This document shows, one piece after another, positions 35,122-43,068 of a DNA stretch of 64,000 nt. The notes beneath the pieces are model-generated. The model had not been told where the DNA came from and made no database searches. It was given only the letters and a program-made list of their open reading frames with translations. Numbering within the stretch: the stretch's first letter is position 1; each line of letters opens with the position of its first letter. The stretch comes from Devosia sp. (GTDB taxonomy: Bacteria > Pseudomonadota > Alphaproteobacteria > Rhizobiales > Devosiaceae), in assembly GCF_024707125.1 (NCBI RefSeq), contig NZ_JANQAH010000003.1:248001-312000 (forward strand). The letters run 5' to 3'. The position numbers and the translations under genes are program-made.

Positions 35122-36087
35122 ATGAGCGGCGTATCAGGGTCTGCCATCTTCACCGATCGCCCGGTGGAGCCGGCACGGCGGAGCAGTCTTCTCTCGCGCA
35201 TGTGGAAGCAGCGCGCCGACTATCTCTATGTGCTCCCGGCCATCGTGGTGATGCTCATCGTCATCGCCTATCCGGTTTACTACACGATCGAACTGAGCTT
35301 CTTCAAAACCCCGGCCAGCCTGCAGCTGCGGGACAAGGTTTTTGTCGGCCTCGACAATTACACCACCATCCTCACCAGCGCCTCGTTCTGGAAAGTCACC
35401 TGGCAGACGCTGATCTGGACGTTTTTCTCGACCCTCTTTGCCTTCTTCCTCGGCCTTGGCGCCGCCCTGTCGCTGCATCGCGAATTCATCGGTCGCGGCG
35501 TGCTGCGCGCCATCCTTCTCATTCCGTGGGTCGTCAGCACCGTAGCTGCCTCCTATGTCTGGAAGTGGCTTTATCACTCCGATTTCGGCGCTATCGGCGC
35601 CTTCATGGTGCAGATCGGCGTAACCGATCAGCCGATCAATTTCGTCGACAACACCTCCACCGCCCTCGCCTCGCTGATCGTGGTCAATGTCTGGAAGGAA
35701 TTCTCCTTCGCCATGATCATGCTGATGGCCGGCCTCCAGACCGTACCCGAGCAATTGCTGCGCGCCGCCAAGGTCGACGGGGCCAATGCCTGGCAGCGCT
35801 TCTGGCACGTCACCTTCCCGCACCTTGCCGGCGTGTCCACGGTCACCGTGCTCCTGCTGACAGTGCAGAATTTCAACTCCTTCATCATCCCCTTCATCAT
35901 GACCGGCGGCGGTCCGGCTGGCTCGTCGGATATCTGGATCACCCAGATCTACCAGCTCGCCTTCGGCCGCCAGCGCTGGGGCGCGGCCGCTGCTTATTCA
36001 GTGCTGCTCTTCATCATCATGATGACCCTTGGCTACTTCTACGTCCGCGCCCTGACCCGCGGCGACGACAAGAGGGCTGGCGCATGA
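35122..36087 (+). CDS. sugar ABC transporter permease, MalF/UgpA-like
   Basis: This 321-residue permease has about six transmembrane segments, beginning with YLYVLPAIVVMLIVIAYPV. The coupling motif EQLLRAAKVDGANAWQRFWHVTFP matches the EAA loop. The ATG at 35122 follows AGGGA. At its end the stop overlaps an ATGA (36084-36087), as if the second permease once began there, but that gene now starts 464 bp later beyond a repeat cluster. Confidence 0.9.
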   Translation: MSGVSGSAIFTDRPVEPARRSSLLSRMWKQRADYLYVLPAIVVMLIVIAYPVYYTIELSFFKTPASLQLRDKVFVGLDNYTTILTSASFWKVTWQTLIWTFFSTLFAFFLGLGAALSLHREFIGRGVLRAILLIPWVVSTVAASYVWKWLYHSDFGAIGAFMVQIGVTDQPINFVDNTSTALASLIVVNVWKEFSFAMIMLMAGLQTVPEQLLRAAKVDGANAWQRFWHVTFPHLAGVSTVTVLLLTVQNFNSFIIPFIMTGGGPAGSSDIWITQIYQLAFGRQRWGAAAAYSVLLFIIMMTLGYFYVRALTRGDDKRAGA

Positions 36088-36127
36088 GCACAGACTTCAG
36101 AGTGCCTGGCTCCACCCCACCCTCAAT

Positions 36128-36148
36128 CCCTCCCCATCAAGGGGAGGG
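36128..36148. repeat. short palindromic repeat related to family A
   Basis: CCCTCCCC (36128-36135), loop ATCAA, GGGGAGGG (36141-36148) form a perfect 8-bp stem. It has the same core as the arms of the family A element but stands alone. It lies in the gap between two permease genes. Confidence 0.75.
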
Positions 36149-36321
36149 AGGAAGCGGCTCCCAGCCATCGGCTCTTTCGCCTCCCCTCCCCCCTGTGGGC
36201 TTCGCAGCGTCCCTTGGGCAAATCGCTCCTGTGGCGCGATTTGAACGGAGAAGGCCGTGAGAGCTACGCTCGAATGGCTGGGGGTGAGGGTGGTGACTTG
36301 GCCTTAATATCCGGGCTCGCG

Positions 36322-36438
36322 CACCCCCACCCATCCTCCCCCATCAAGGGGGAGGTGTTGGGCCGGTGGGTTTGGCACAAATCTCGCCCCCAACTCGATC
36401 AGCACCTCCCCCTTGATGGGGGAGGATGGGTGGGGGTG
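36322..36438. repeat. long inverted-repeat intergenic element (family A, copy 2)
   Basis: The arms 36322-36357 and 36403-36438 are exact 36-nt reverse complements. Each arm contains CTCCCCC-ATCAA-GGGGGAG. The 45-nt spacer contains GTGGGTTTG and ACTCGATC, as in copy 1 at 13980-14096. Together with the single hairpin at 36128 it fills most of the 464-bp gap 36088-36551, where no gene is seen. Confidence 0.85.
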
Positions 36439-36551
36439 TCGGCACGCGCCGCAACCAAAGCTCCATCCCCTCCCATGGCACCGCCCCCAAGGGGATGGTC
36501 CAAAGCCGAGATGCCGATGCCCCCCGCGACATCCGTCGGAGGACAAACCCC

Positions 36552-37436
36552 ATGACCGACGCCACCTCTACCCGCATCCGCCCCGTCACCAAAAAGCCCG
36601 TCGACTACTGGCGCTGGTCGGGCCGCGTCTTTCTCGTCCTGCTGCTGATCTTCACCGCCATGCCCATGGCCTGGATGCTGATCACCTCGCTGAAAACCGG
36701 CTTCGCGGCCATGCAGTATCCGCCGCAATGGTGGCCCGCCTCCCCGACGCTCGAAAACTATGCGCGGCTACTCGACCCTCGAAACAGCATCGGCCAGGAT
36801 TTCCTGCGCTACTTCTGGAACAGCCTCTGGGTCTCCACCGCGACGACGATCCTCGCGATCATCGTCGCTGTCCCGGCCGCCTATGCCTTCTCGCGCTTCC
36901 GCTTTCCCGGCCGCACTTTCCTCTTCTTCTCGGTGCTGCTGCGCAACATGTTCCCGGCCATCGTCTTCCTCGTGCCGCTGTTCATCCTGATGCGGCTCCT
37001 TGGCCTCGTGAACACCCACGGCTCGCTGATCCTGACCTATCTCACCTTCGGCCTGCCGCTCGCCATCTGGCTGCTCAAGGGGTTTTACGACAACATCCCG
37101 ATCCAGCTCGAACAAGCCGCTCGCATCGATGGCGCTACCCGGTTCCAGGCCTTCCTCTACATCGTCATGCCGCTCTCGACGCCGGGGATCATCGCCACCG
37201 CGATCTACTCCTTCATCGGCGCCTGGAACGAATACATCTACGCCTACACCTTCCTCACCAAGCACGACCAGATGACCCTGCCGGTCGGCATCCAGCGCTT
37301 CTTCTCGGAGAACGCCACGGACTGGCCGGGCCTGATGGCCGCGACGTTCATGATGAGCGTGCCGGTCGTCGTGCTCTTCCTCGTTCTCCAGAAATACTTC
37401 GTGCAGGCCCTCACCGAAGGCGCCGTCAAACACTAG
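36552..37436 (+). CDS. sugar ABC transporter permease, MalG/UgpE-like
   Basis: This 294-residue permease is partner to the MalF-like subunit. The first membrane segment is VFLVLLLIFTAMPMAWMLI. The EAA coupling loop is EQAARIDGATRFQAFLYIVMP. CGGAGGAC lies about 10 nt before the ATG at 36552. Upstream in-frame codons run through repeat sequence and are rejected. It is followed 12 nt later by the ATPase. Confidence 0.9.
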   Translation: MTDATSTRIRPVTKKPVDYWRWSGRVFLVLLLIFTAMPMAWMLITSLKTGFAAMQYPPQWWPASPTLENYARLLDPRNSIGQDFLRYFWNSLWVSTATTILAIIVAVPAAYAFSRFRFPGRTFLFFSVLLRNMFPAIVFLVPLFILMRLLGLVNTHGSLILTYLTFGLPLAIWLLKGFYDNIPIQLEQAARIDGATRFQAFLYIVMPLSTPGIIATAIYSFIGAWNEYIYAYTFLTKHDQMTLPVGIQRFFSENATDWPGLMAATFMMSVPVVVLFLVLQKYFVQALTEGAVKH

Positions 37437-37448
37437 GGACAAAAGCCA

Positions 37449-38546
37449 ATGGCCGAAGTCGTTCTCGAACACGTCATGAAGAATTACGGCAGCCTCTACG
37501 CCGTCAACGACGTGAGCTTTACCGTCAACGACGGCGAATTCGTCGCGCTGGTCGGCCCGTCCGGCTGCGGCAAGACCACGACGCTCAACCTGATCGCCGG
37601 CCTGTTGCCGATCTCGGGCGGCGACATCGCCATCGGCAATCGCGTGGTCAACGACCTCGACCCCAAGGACAGGGACATCGCCATGGTGTTCCAAAATTAC
37701 GCGCTCTATCCCAACAAGACCGTCTTCAACAATCTCGCCTTCCCGCTGCAAATGCGCAAACTGCCCAAGGCCGAGATCGCTACCAAGGTGGCGGAAGCCG
37801 CTCGCATTCTCGACATCACGCACCTCCTCGAACGCAAACCGCGCGAACTCTCCGGCGGCCAGCAGCAGCGCGTCGCCTTAGGCCGTGCCCTTGTGCGCGA
37901 CCCCCTCGTTTTCCTGATGGATGAACCACTCTCCAACCTCGACGCCAAGCTGCGCGTGCAGATGCGCAGCGAGATCAAGCGCTTTCACCACAACCTCGGC
38001 GCCACCATCATCTATGTCACCCACGACCAGCTCGAGGCCGTCACCATGGCCGACAAGATGGCGGTGATGAATGGCGGCTTCCTGCAGCAATACGACACCC
38101 CGGCCCAGGTGTTCGCCAATCCGGTGAACATGTTTGTCGCGAGCTTCGTCGGCAGCCCCGCCATGAGCCTGATCTCGCTGCAGGCCGTCTCGCGCGGCAC
38201 CGACATGGTGCTCCAGAGCGCCGAAGGCTGGGAGCTGCCCCTATCCCCCACCAACGCACAAAAAGCGCGCCTCTCGACCACCAAGAATGTCGTCCTCGGC
38301 GCCCGTCACTCGACCCTCAAATTGCACAAGAGCCAGGTCCCCGGTTCGGTCCCCGGAAAGATTTACACAGTCGAGCCGACTGGCGATGTCACCTTTGCCC
38401 AGGTCTTCATCGCGGAGGCCGTCGTCAACATCAGCGTCGATCCGAGCGTGCACCTCTCCCCCGACGAGCCGGTCTGGATCGAGTTCGATCAGGAGCGCGT
38501 CCACCTATTCGACGCTGAAACAACCTCAGCGCTAACAGTCCGCTAA
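37449..38546 (+). CDS. sugar ABC transporter ATP-binding protein, UgpC/MalK-like
   Basis: This 365-residue ATPase carries GPSGCGKTTTLNLIAG, VFQNYALYPNKT, LSGGQQQRVALGRAL, FLMDEPLSNLDAKLR and VTHDQLEAVTMAD. A C-terminal OB/TOBE regulatory domain follows, as in MalK. It energises the importer formed by the preceding three genes. Confidence 0.93.
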   Translation: MAEVVLEHVMKNYGSLYAVNDVSFTVNDGEFVALVGPSGCGKTTTLNLIAGLLPISGGDIAIGNRVVNDLDPKDRDIAMVFQNYALYPNKTVFNNLAFPLQMRKLPKAEIATKVAEAARILDITHLLERKPRELSGGQQQRVALGRALVRDPLVFLMDEPLSNLDAKLRVQMRSEIKRFHHNLGATIIYVTHDQLEAVTMADKMAVMNGGFLQQYDTPAQVFANPVNMFVASFVGSPAMSLISLQAVSRGTDMVLQSAEGWELPLSPTNAQKARLSTTKNVVLGARHSTLKLHKSQVPGSVPGKIYTVEPTGDVTFAQVFIAEAVVNISVDPSVHLSPDEPVWIEFDQERVHLFDAETTSALTVR

Positions 38547-38573
38547 CCAACTCACCTCCCAAGAGCGACACAA

Positions 38574-39923
38574 ATGCACCGTCCCGAGGAAGCCCTTAAC
38601 TACGTCAACACGCACTCAAAACCCTCTGAATTGCGCATCACCGATATGCGGGTCGCCGAAATCGTGGGCGCCCCCTTCACCAGCGCGATCCTGAAAATCT
38701 ATACCAATCAAGGGCTTGTCGGCCTCGGTGAGGTCCGAGACGGCGCCAGCGCCACCTATGCCCTGATGCTCAAGAGCCGCCTGCTCGGCGAAAACCCCTG
38801 CGACATCGACAGATTGTTCAGGAGAATCAAGCAGTTCGGCGGACACGGCCGCCAGGGCGGCGGAGTCTCCGCCGTCGAGATCGCCCTCTGGGACTTGGCC
38901 GGCAAAGCCTATGGCGTCCCGATCTACCAGATGCTCGGCGGCAAATTCCGCGACAAAGTCCGCATGTATTGCGACACCGACGCCACAGTTCCGAGCGGCA
39001 CCGAGACCGGTAAACGCTTGAAAGAGCGCATGGATTTAGGGTTCACCTTTTTGAAGATGGACCTCGGCCTCATGCAGGTCGTCGACACGCCGGGCTCCGT
39101 CGTCGCCCCCGCCGGCTCTTTGGAAGGCTACCGCATCCACCCCAGTCGCGGCAGCGGCAAGACCATGGACGACCGCCGCACCCGCAATGCCGTCTACGAT
39201 GTCCACAACGTCCGGCATCCCTTCACCGGCCTCAATTTCACCGAGCAAGGCCTTGAATTGCTTGAGGAATATATCCACCAGGTCCGCGAGGTGATCGGCT
39301 ACGAAATCCCCCTCGCCATCGACCATGTCGGCCACATTTCCCTCCAAAGCGGCATCCGCCTCGCCCGCCGCATCGAGAAATACGCCCCCGCCTGGCTCGA
39401 AGACGTCATCCCCTGGCAATATACTGAGCAATATCAACAACTTCAGCAGGCAACCACGGTACCGATCTGTACCGGCGAAGACATCTACCTCAAGGAAGGT
39501 TTCGAGCCGCTGCTGAAATCCGGCATCTCAATAATCCACCCTGACCTTCTCACCTCCGGCGGCATTCTCGAGACCAAGAAGATCGGCGACGCGGCGCAAG
39601 ATCACGGCGTCGCCATGGCGATACACATGGCTGAAAGCCCCGTAGCCTGCATGGCCGCCGCGCATGTGGCTGTGGCGACTGAGAATTTCATGGCGCTGGA
39701 GTACCACTCGGTCGACGTTGATTGGTGGGACGACATCGCCATCGGCCTACGGAAGCCCGTAGTCCAGAACGGCTTTATCACAGTCCCCGACAAGCCCGGC
39801 CTCGGCATCGATGACATCAATAACGAACTGATCAGCCAGCACCTGCAGGACGGCGTCACCGGCATCTGGCAACCGACCGATCAGTGGGACCACGAATACA
39901 GCTGGGACCGGACCTGGAGCTGA
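38574..39923 (+). CDS. enolase superfamily (MR/MLE) sugar-acid dehydratase
   Basis: This is a 449-residue enolase-superfamily member, longer than most because of an insertion around residues 170-225. Candidate ligands and catalytic residues are [36 protein letters not shown] and AIHMAESPV. The C-terminus ([15 protein letters not shown]) resembles that of the enzyme encoded at 31404-32600. It probably dehydrates a hexonate or related acid delivered by the adjacent importer. The exact acid is not readable. Confidence 0.82.
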   Translation: MHRPEEALNYVNTHSKPSELRITDMRVAEIVGAPFTSAILKIYTNQGLVGLGEVRDGASATYALMLKSRLLGENPCDIDRLFRRIKQFGGHGRQGGGVSAVEIALWDLAGKAYGVPIYQMLGGKFRDKVRMYCDTDATVPSGTETGKRLKERMDLGFTFLKMDLGLMQVVDTPGSVVAPAGSLEGYRIHPSRGSGKTMDDRRTRNAVYDVHNVRHPFTGLNFTEQGLELLEEYIHQVREVIGYEIPLAIDHVGHISLQSGIRLARRIEKYAPAWLEDVIPWQYTEQYQQLQQATTVPICTGEDIYLKEGFEPLLKSGISIIHPDLLTSGGILETKKIGDAAQDHGVAMAIHMAESPVACMAAAHVAVATENFMALEYHSVDVDWWDDIAIGLRKPVVQNGFITVPDKPGLGIDDINNELISQHLQDGVTGIWQPTDQWDHEYSWDRTWS

Positions 39924-39927
39924 CGGG

Positions 39928-41082
39928 ATGAAAATTACCAATATAATCCCCTACCCCACCTGGGTCGGCACGCGGAACCAGCTCATCGTCAAGGTGGAGA
40001 CTGACGAGGAAATCTATGGCTGGGGCGAAAGCGGCCTCTCCGGCCGCGAAAAGGCCGTCGTCGGCGCGCTCGAACATTTCCGCGAGTTTCTCATCGGCCG
40101 CGACCCGATGGCCATCGGCGCGCTGTGGCAGGAAATGTATCGCAGCCAATACTTTGAGGGCGGCCGCGTCCTCACCGCCGCCATGTCGGCGCTCGATCTC
40201 GCCTTCCACGACATCAAGGGCAAGGCGCTCGGTGTGCCGGTCTATGAACTGCTTGGCGGAAAGCAGCGCGACCATATCCCGACTTTTGCCACTGTCCGCG
40301 GCCCCTGCGGGCCGCAGATGATCGACCAGGCGAAGGAGCTGATGGAACTCGGCTGGAACGCCATCCGCCTCTTCCCGCACGGCCACGAGAACCCGAAAAT
40401 TTTCGAGCCCCGCCAAAGCATCGCCGAAACCGCAAGGTGGTGTGTCAAGACCCGAGAAGCCCTTGGCGATGAAGTGGTTCTCGGCATCGACTATCACCAT
40501 CGCCTGAGCGTCGCCGAAGCGGCCAGCTATTGCCAGAAGATGCCGAGCGGCACGCTGGATTTCCTCGAAGAACCGATCCGCGACGAGACGCCCGAGGCCT
40601 ATGAAACCTTGCGGAGAATGACCGACATTCCCTTCGCCATCGGCGAAGAATTCGCCAGCAAATGGCAGTTTTTGCCTTACATCGAGCGGGATATTCACCA
40701 GTTCAACCGCATCGACATCTGCAATGTCGGGGGGCTCACCGAAGCCATGAAAGTCGCCGGCTGGAGCGAGGCGCACTATGTCGACGTGATGCCGCACAAC
40801 CCGTTGGGACCGATTTGCACGGCGGCCACGCTGCATTTCAGCGCTGCGGTGCCCAACTTCTCCTGGCTCGAAACCCGTGCTTCGCCCGGCGAGCTCTATC
40901 ACGGCTTTGGGGACGGCTCGATTTTCCCGGTCCAGCCACAGTTACGCGGCGCTATCTATGACGTGCCCGCCGCCCCCGGTCTCGGCGTCGAAGTCGATGA
41001 AGAGGCGGTTAGACGCCAGACCTTCAAATTCTGGGAAGCCCCACATCTCCGCCGCAACGACGGCTCGGTCACTAACTGGTAG
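39928..41082 (+). CDS. enolase superfamily dehydratase, D-galactonate dehydratase (DgoD)-like
   Basis: This 384-residue protein shares blocks with DgoD. These are VLGIDYHHRLSVAEA (metal Asp), FLEEPIRDETPEAYETLR and AIGEEFASKW (metal Glu pair), and DVMPHNPLGPICTAATLH (catalytic His followed by the PLGPI motif). DgoD converts galactonate to 2-keto-3-deoxygalactonate. It begins 4 nt after the preceding dehydratase gene. Two different dehydratases in one operon suggest two acids or two epimers handled by one importer. Confidence 0.82.
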   Translation: MKITNIIPYPTWVGTRNQLIVKVETDEEIYGWGESGLSGREKAVVGALEHFREFLIGRDPMAIGALWQEMYRSQYFEGGRVLTAAMSALDLAFHDIKGKALGVPVYELLGGKQRDHIPTFATVRGPCGPQMIDQAKELMELGWNAIRLFPHGHENPKIFEPRQSIAETARWCVKTREALGDEVVLGIDYHHRLSVAEAASYCQKMPSGTLDFLEEPIRDETPEAYETLRRMTDIPFAIGEEFASKWQFLPYIERDIHQFNRIDICNVGGLTEAMKVAGWSEAHYVDVMPHNPLGPICTAATLHFSAAVPNFSWLETRASPGELYHGFGDGSIFPVQPQLRGAIYDVPAAPGLGVEVDEEAVRRQTFKFWEAPHLRRNDGSVTNW

Positions 41083-41093
41083 GCAGCAAAAAC

Positions 41094-41834
41094 ATGACGC
41101 ACACGCCTGACATCGTTCGCCCGTCCAAAGACCTCATCGCCGGCATTCTTGCGGTCGGCGCTGCCTCCGCCTCTTCGACGCTGGCGCATATGGGCATTCG
41201 CAATTGCCACATTCTTGGACCTGTGGCGCAGCAATTCGGCAAGGCGATTGCAGGCCCGGCGCTGACGCTGCAATTCATGCCCAAGCGTGAGGACCTTTAT
41301 GGTGATGGGGAATATTCCGACCCGGAAAAACAGCTCCACCGCCATGTGCTCTATCACGTGCAGGAAGGCGATATCGTTGTCGTTGATGCGCGCGGCGATA
41401 TGACTGCCGGTGTGTTCGGCGATATGATGTCGACCTATTTCCGCGGTCGCGGTGGGGCCGGCATGGTGATCGACGGGGCGCTGCGCGACCGGCCGAACCT
41501 GAGCAAGCTCGACATCCCGATGTGGATACGCGGCTGGACGCCGAATTTTCACACGCAAACCAACCTGATGCCCTTTGCGGTCAACACGCCCATTGCTTGT
41601 GGCGGCGTCACGGTGGTGCCCGGGGACATCATCGTCGCCGATGACGATGGTGCGGTTTGCGTTCCCGCGGCCCTCGCCGCCGAAGTCATCGGGCGGTCAA
41701 GCCAACACCACGAATGGGAAGATTTTTCGCGAATGAAACTCAAGCAGGGCGCGCCGCTGCAACGCTACTATCCGCTGCATCAGGATGCGCGTGGCGAATA
41801 CGAGGAATGGCGCAAGACCAATCCGATTGGATAG
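41094..41834 (+). CDS. RraA family protein (4-hydroxy-4-methyl-2-oxoglutarate aldolase-like)
   Basis: This 246-residue RraA-fold protein has GDIVVVDARGD followed by GGAGMVIDGALRDRPNL, the GxxxDGxxRD metal/substrate motif of class II HMG/oxaloacetate aldolase-decarboxylases. Most such proteins in catabolic operons cleave or decarboxylate 2-oxo acids. Here it would process the 2-keto-3-deoxy acid made by the dehydratases (inference). It is the last gene of the operon. Confidence 0.82.
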   Translation: MTHTPDIVRPSKDLIAGILAVGAASASSTLAHMGIRNCHILGPVAQQFGKAIAGPALTLQFMPKREDLYGDGEYSDPEKQLHRHVLYHVQEGDIVVVDARGDMTAGVFGDMMSTYFRGRGGAGMVIDGALRDRPNLSKLDIPMWIRGWTPNFHTQTNLMPFAVNTPIACGGVTVVPGDIIVADDDGAVCVPAALAAEVIGRSSQHHEWEDFSRMKLKQGAPLQRYYPLHQDARGEYEEWRKTNPIG

Positions 41835-42049
41835 GCGTCGTCCGCCGGAGTTTGGCTTCGTCCTCCCTTACTGAAGAGCGGCTACGGCGACCTCGCCATG
41901 CACGCTTACACGGAGGGCAAAATCAAATATGAGCGAGTGTTGTCGCCAGGTACTTTGCTACTGGGGTGTTCCGGCCGCAAATGTCGCTATTGCTCATAGC
42001 CAAGTTGACAATGTCGCCGCAGCGCGACTTCAGCTGGACCTTCCATACT

Positions 42050-42499
42050 TCAACCGTCGTTTTGGCTCTTGATCAGCGCTTCGAGCATGTCGAGCAGCTT
42101 TTCGATTTCGGCGTGGCCGTAGCGGGCTTCGAGCTCGGCATAAATGGCCCGGCGTTCGGGTGACAATTCCTCGATCAGCGCCATGCCGGCCGGGGCGATG
42201 GCAAGCTGCACGCGCCTTCCGTCATCCTCGAACTTGCCGCGGGTGATAAAACCGCGATCTTCCAGCGCCTTGATGATGCGCGTGAGGCTGGGCGCCAGGA
42301 TCGAGGCGCGTTCGGCGACTTCCGTGGCATCGAGTGGGCTCGATTCCCCGAGAACACGGATGACGCGCCATTGCTGTTCGGTCACATCGTGTCGCGCCAG
42401 CATGGGCCGGAATTTCGACATGACCGCTTCACGCGCCCGCAAGAGCGACATGGGCAGGGAACGGCGCGTATTGTGCGGCAGCAAGACGACCTCCGGCAT
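42050..42499 (-). CDS. hpaR: MarR family regulator of homoprotocatechuate catabolism
   Basis: This 149-residue winged-helix regulator resembles E. coli HpaR. It has the LLRAREAVMSKFRPMLARHDVTEQQWRVIRVL segment, then the recognition region ILAPSLTRIIKALEDRGFI and the DDGRRVQL wing. HpaR represses the meta-cleavage operon until hydroxyphenylacetates bind. It is divergent from hpaF, and a near-perfect dyad lies between them. The 215-bp convergent gap to the RraA gene (41835-42049) shows no gene. Confidence 0.88.
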   Translation of the reverse strand: MPEVVLLPHNTRRSLPMSLLRAREAVMSKFRPMLARHDVTEQQWRVIRVLGESSPLDATEVAERASILAPSLTRIIKALEDRGFITRGKFEDDGRRVQLAIAPAGMALIEELSPERRAIYAELEARYGHAEIEKLLDMLEALIKSQNDG

Positions 42500-42622
42500 G
42501 TCGGGCGGTTTGGACTGCCCCCTGCGGCTATAGCGTTATCGGCCCAGCCAAGGCAACGGGCTTACCCTGCCTCAGATGTTTGCCAGAGACCAAAAATCCA
42601 TGCTTGACCTCGGCTTGCTATT

Positions 42623-42640
42623 TATTTAACACGTTAAATA
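42623..42640. promoter_or_regulatory. candidate HpaR operator (dyad 1, hpa copy)
   Basis: TATTTAAC-AC-GTTAAATA is a perfect 8-bp inverted repeat in the hpaR-hpaF intergenic region, followed by GATTGA. The same dyad with one mismatch (TATTTAAC-GT-GTGAAATA, then TATTGA) lies at 49645 and 61223. TTGACC at 42604-42609 may be a -35 whose -10 the dyad covers. Confidence 0.65.
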
Positions 42641-42672
42641 GATTGATTGCAACCGAACGTGAGAAGGGCGCG

Positions 42673-43058
42673 ATGCCGCATCTCTCCATCGAATATTCCG
42701 CCAATCTCGACGGCCAGGTCGATATGAAGGCCTTTTGTTCGCTTGTTGCCGGGATCATTCTCAAAAATGGCCCATTTGAAATCGGCGCCGTGCGCGTTCG
42801 CGCCTTCAGGGCGGATGCCTGGGCCGTAGCCGACGAACTGCCGGAGAACGGCTTTCTCGATATGTCCTTCCGCATCGGCAAGGGTCGCACCGCGGAAGAA
42901 AAGGAGCGGGTGGGCGCGGCGATCTTTGCTGCCGCCAGCGACTTTCTCGCCCCCTTTTCACCACACCTCATTTCGCTCTCTCGCTCGAAATTCGGGAAAT
43001 CGACGCGGCGTTGAGCTGGAAGAAGAACGCCATTCATCCGCGGCTGCGCGGCAAATAA
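42673..43058 (+). pseudogene. hpaF: 5-carboxymethyl-2-hydroxymuconate delta-isomerase with a -1 frameshift
   Basis: The ATG at 42673 (MPHLSIEYSANLDG, Pro-2 catalytic position of the tautomerase-like isomerase) opens a frame that follows the family to DFLAP, then diverges and stops at 43014. In another frame the expected ending FALSLEIREIDAALSWKKN...IHPRLRGK continues to TAA at 43056-43058. Adding one C to the five-C run at 42950-42954 joins both parts into a normal 128-residue isomerase. The enzyme isomerises 5-carboxymethyl-2-hydroxymuconate in homoprotocatechuate breakdown. It may be a sequencing error or a true lesion. If real, the pathway would lack this step unless HpaG or another isomerase covers it. 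Confidence 0.85.
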
Positions 43059-43068
43059 CGGAAACCAA

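Noticed and set aside
36084..36260. Frame opening at the ATGA overlap after the first permease
   Set aside because: It translates the short repeat into Pro/Gly/Ser-rich sequence and stops after 58 codons; treated as a vestigial start, not a gene.
41966..42163. Plus-strand frame in the gap between the RraA-like gene and hpaR
   Set aside because: It overlaps the 3' end of hpaR on the other strand, has no ribosome site and no recognisable motif.
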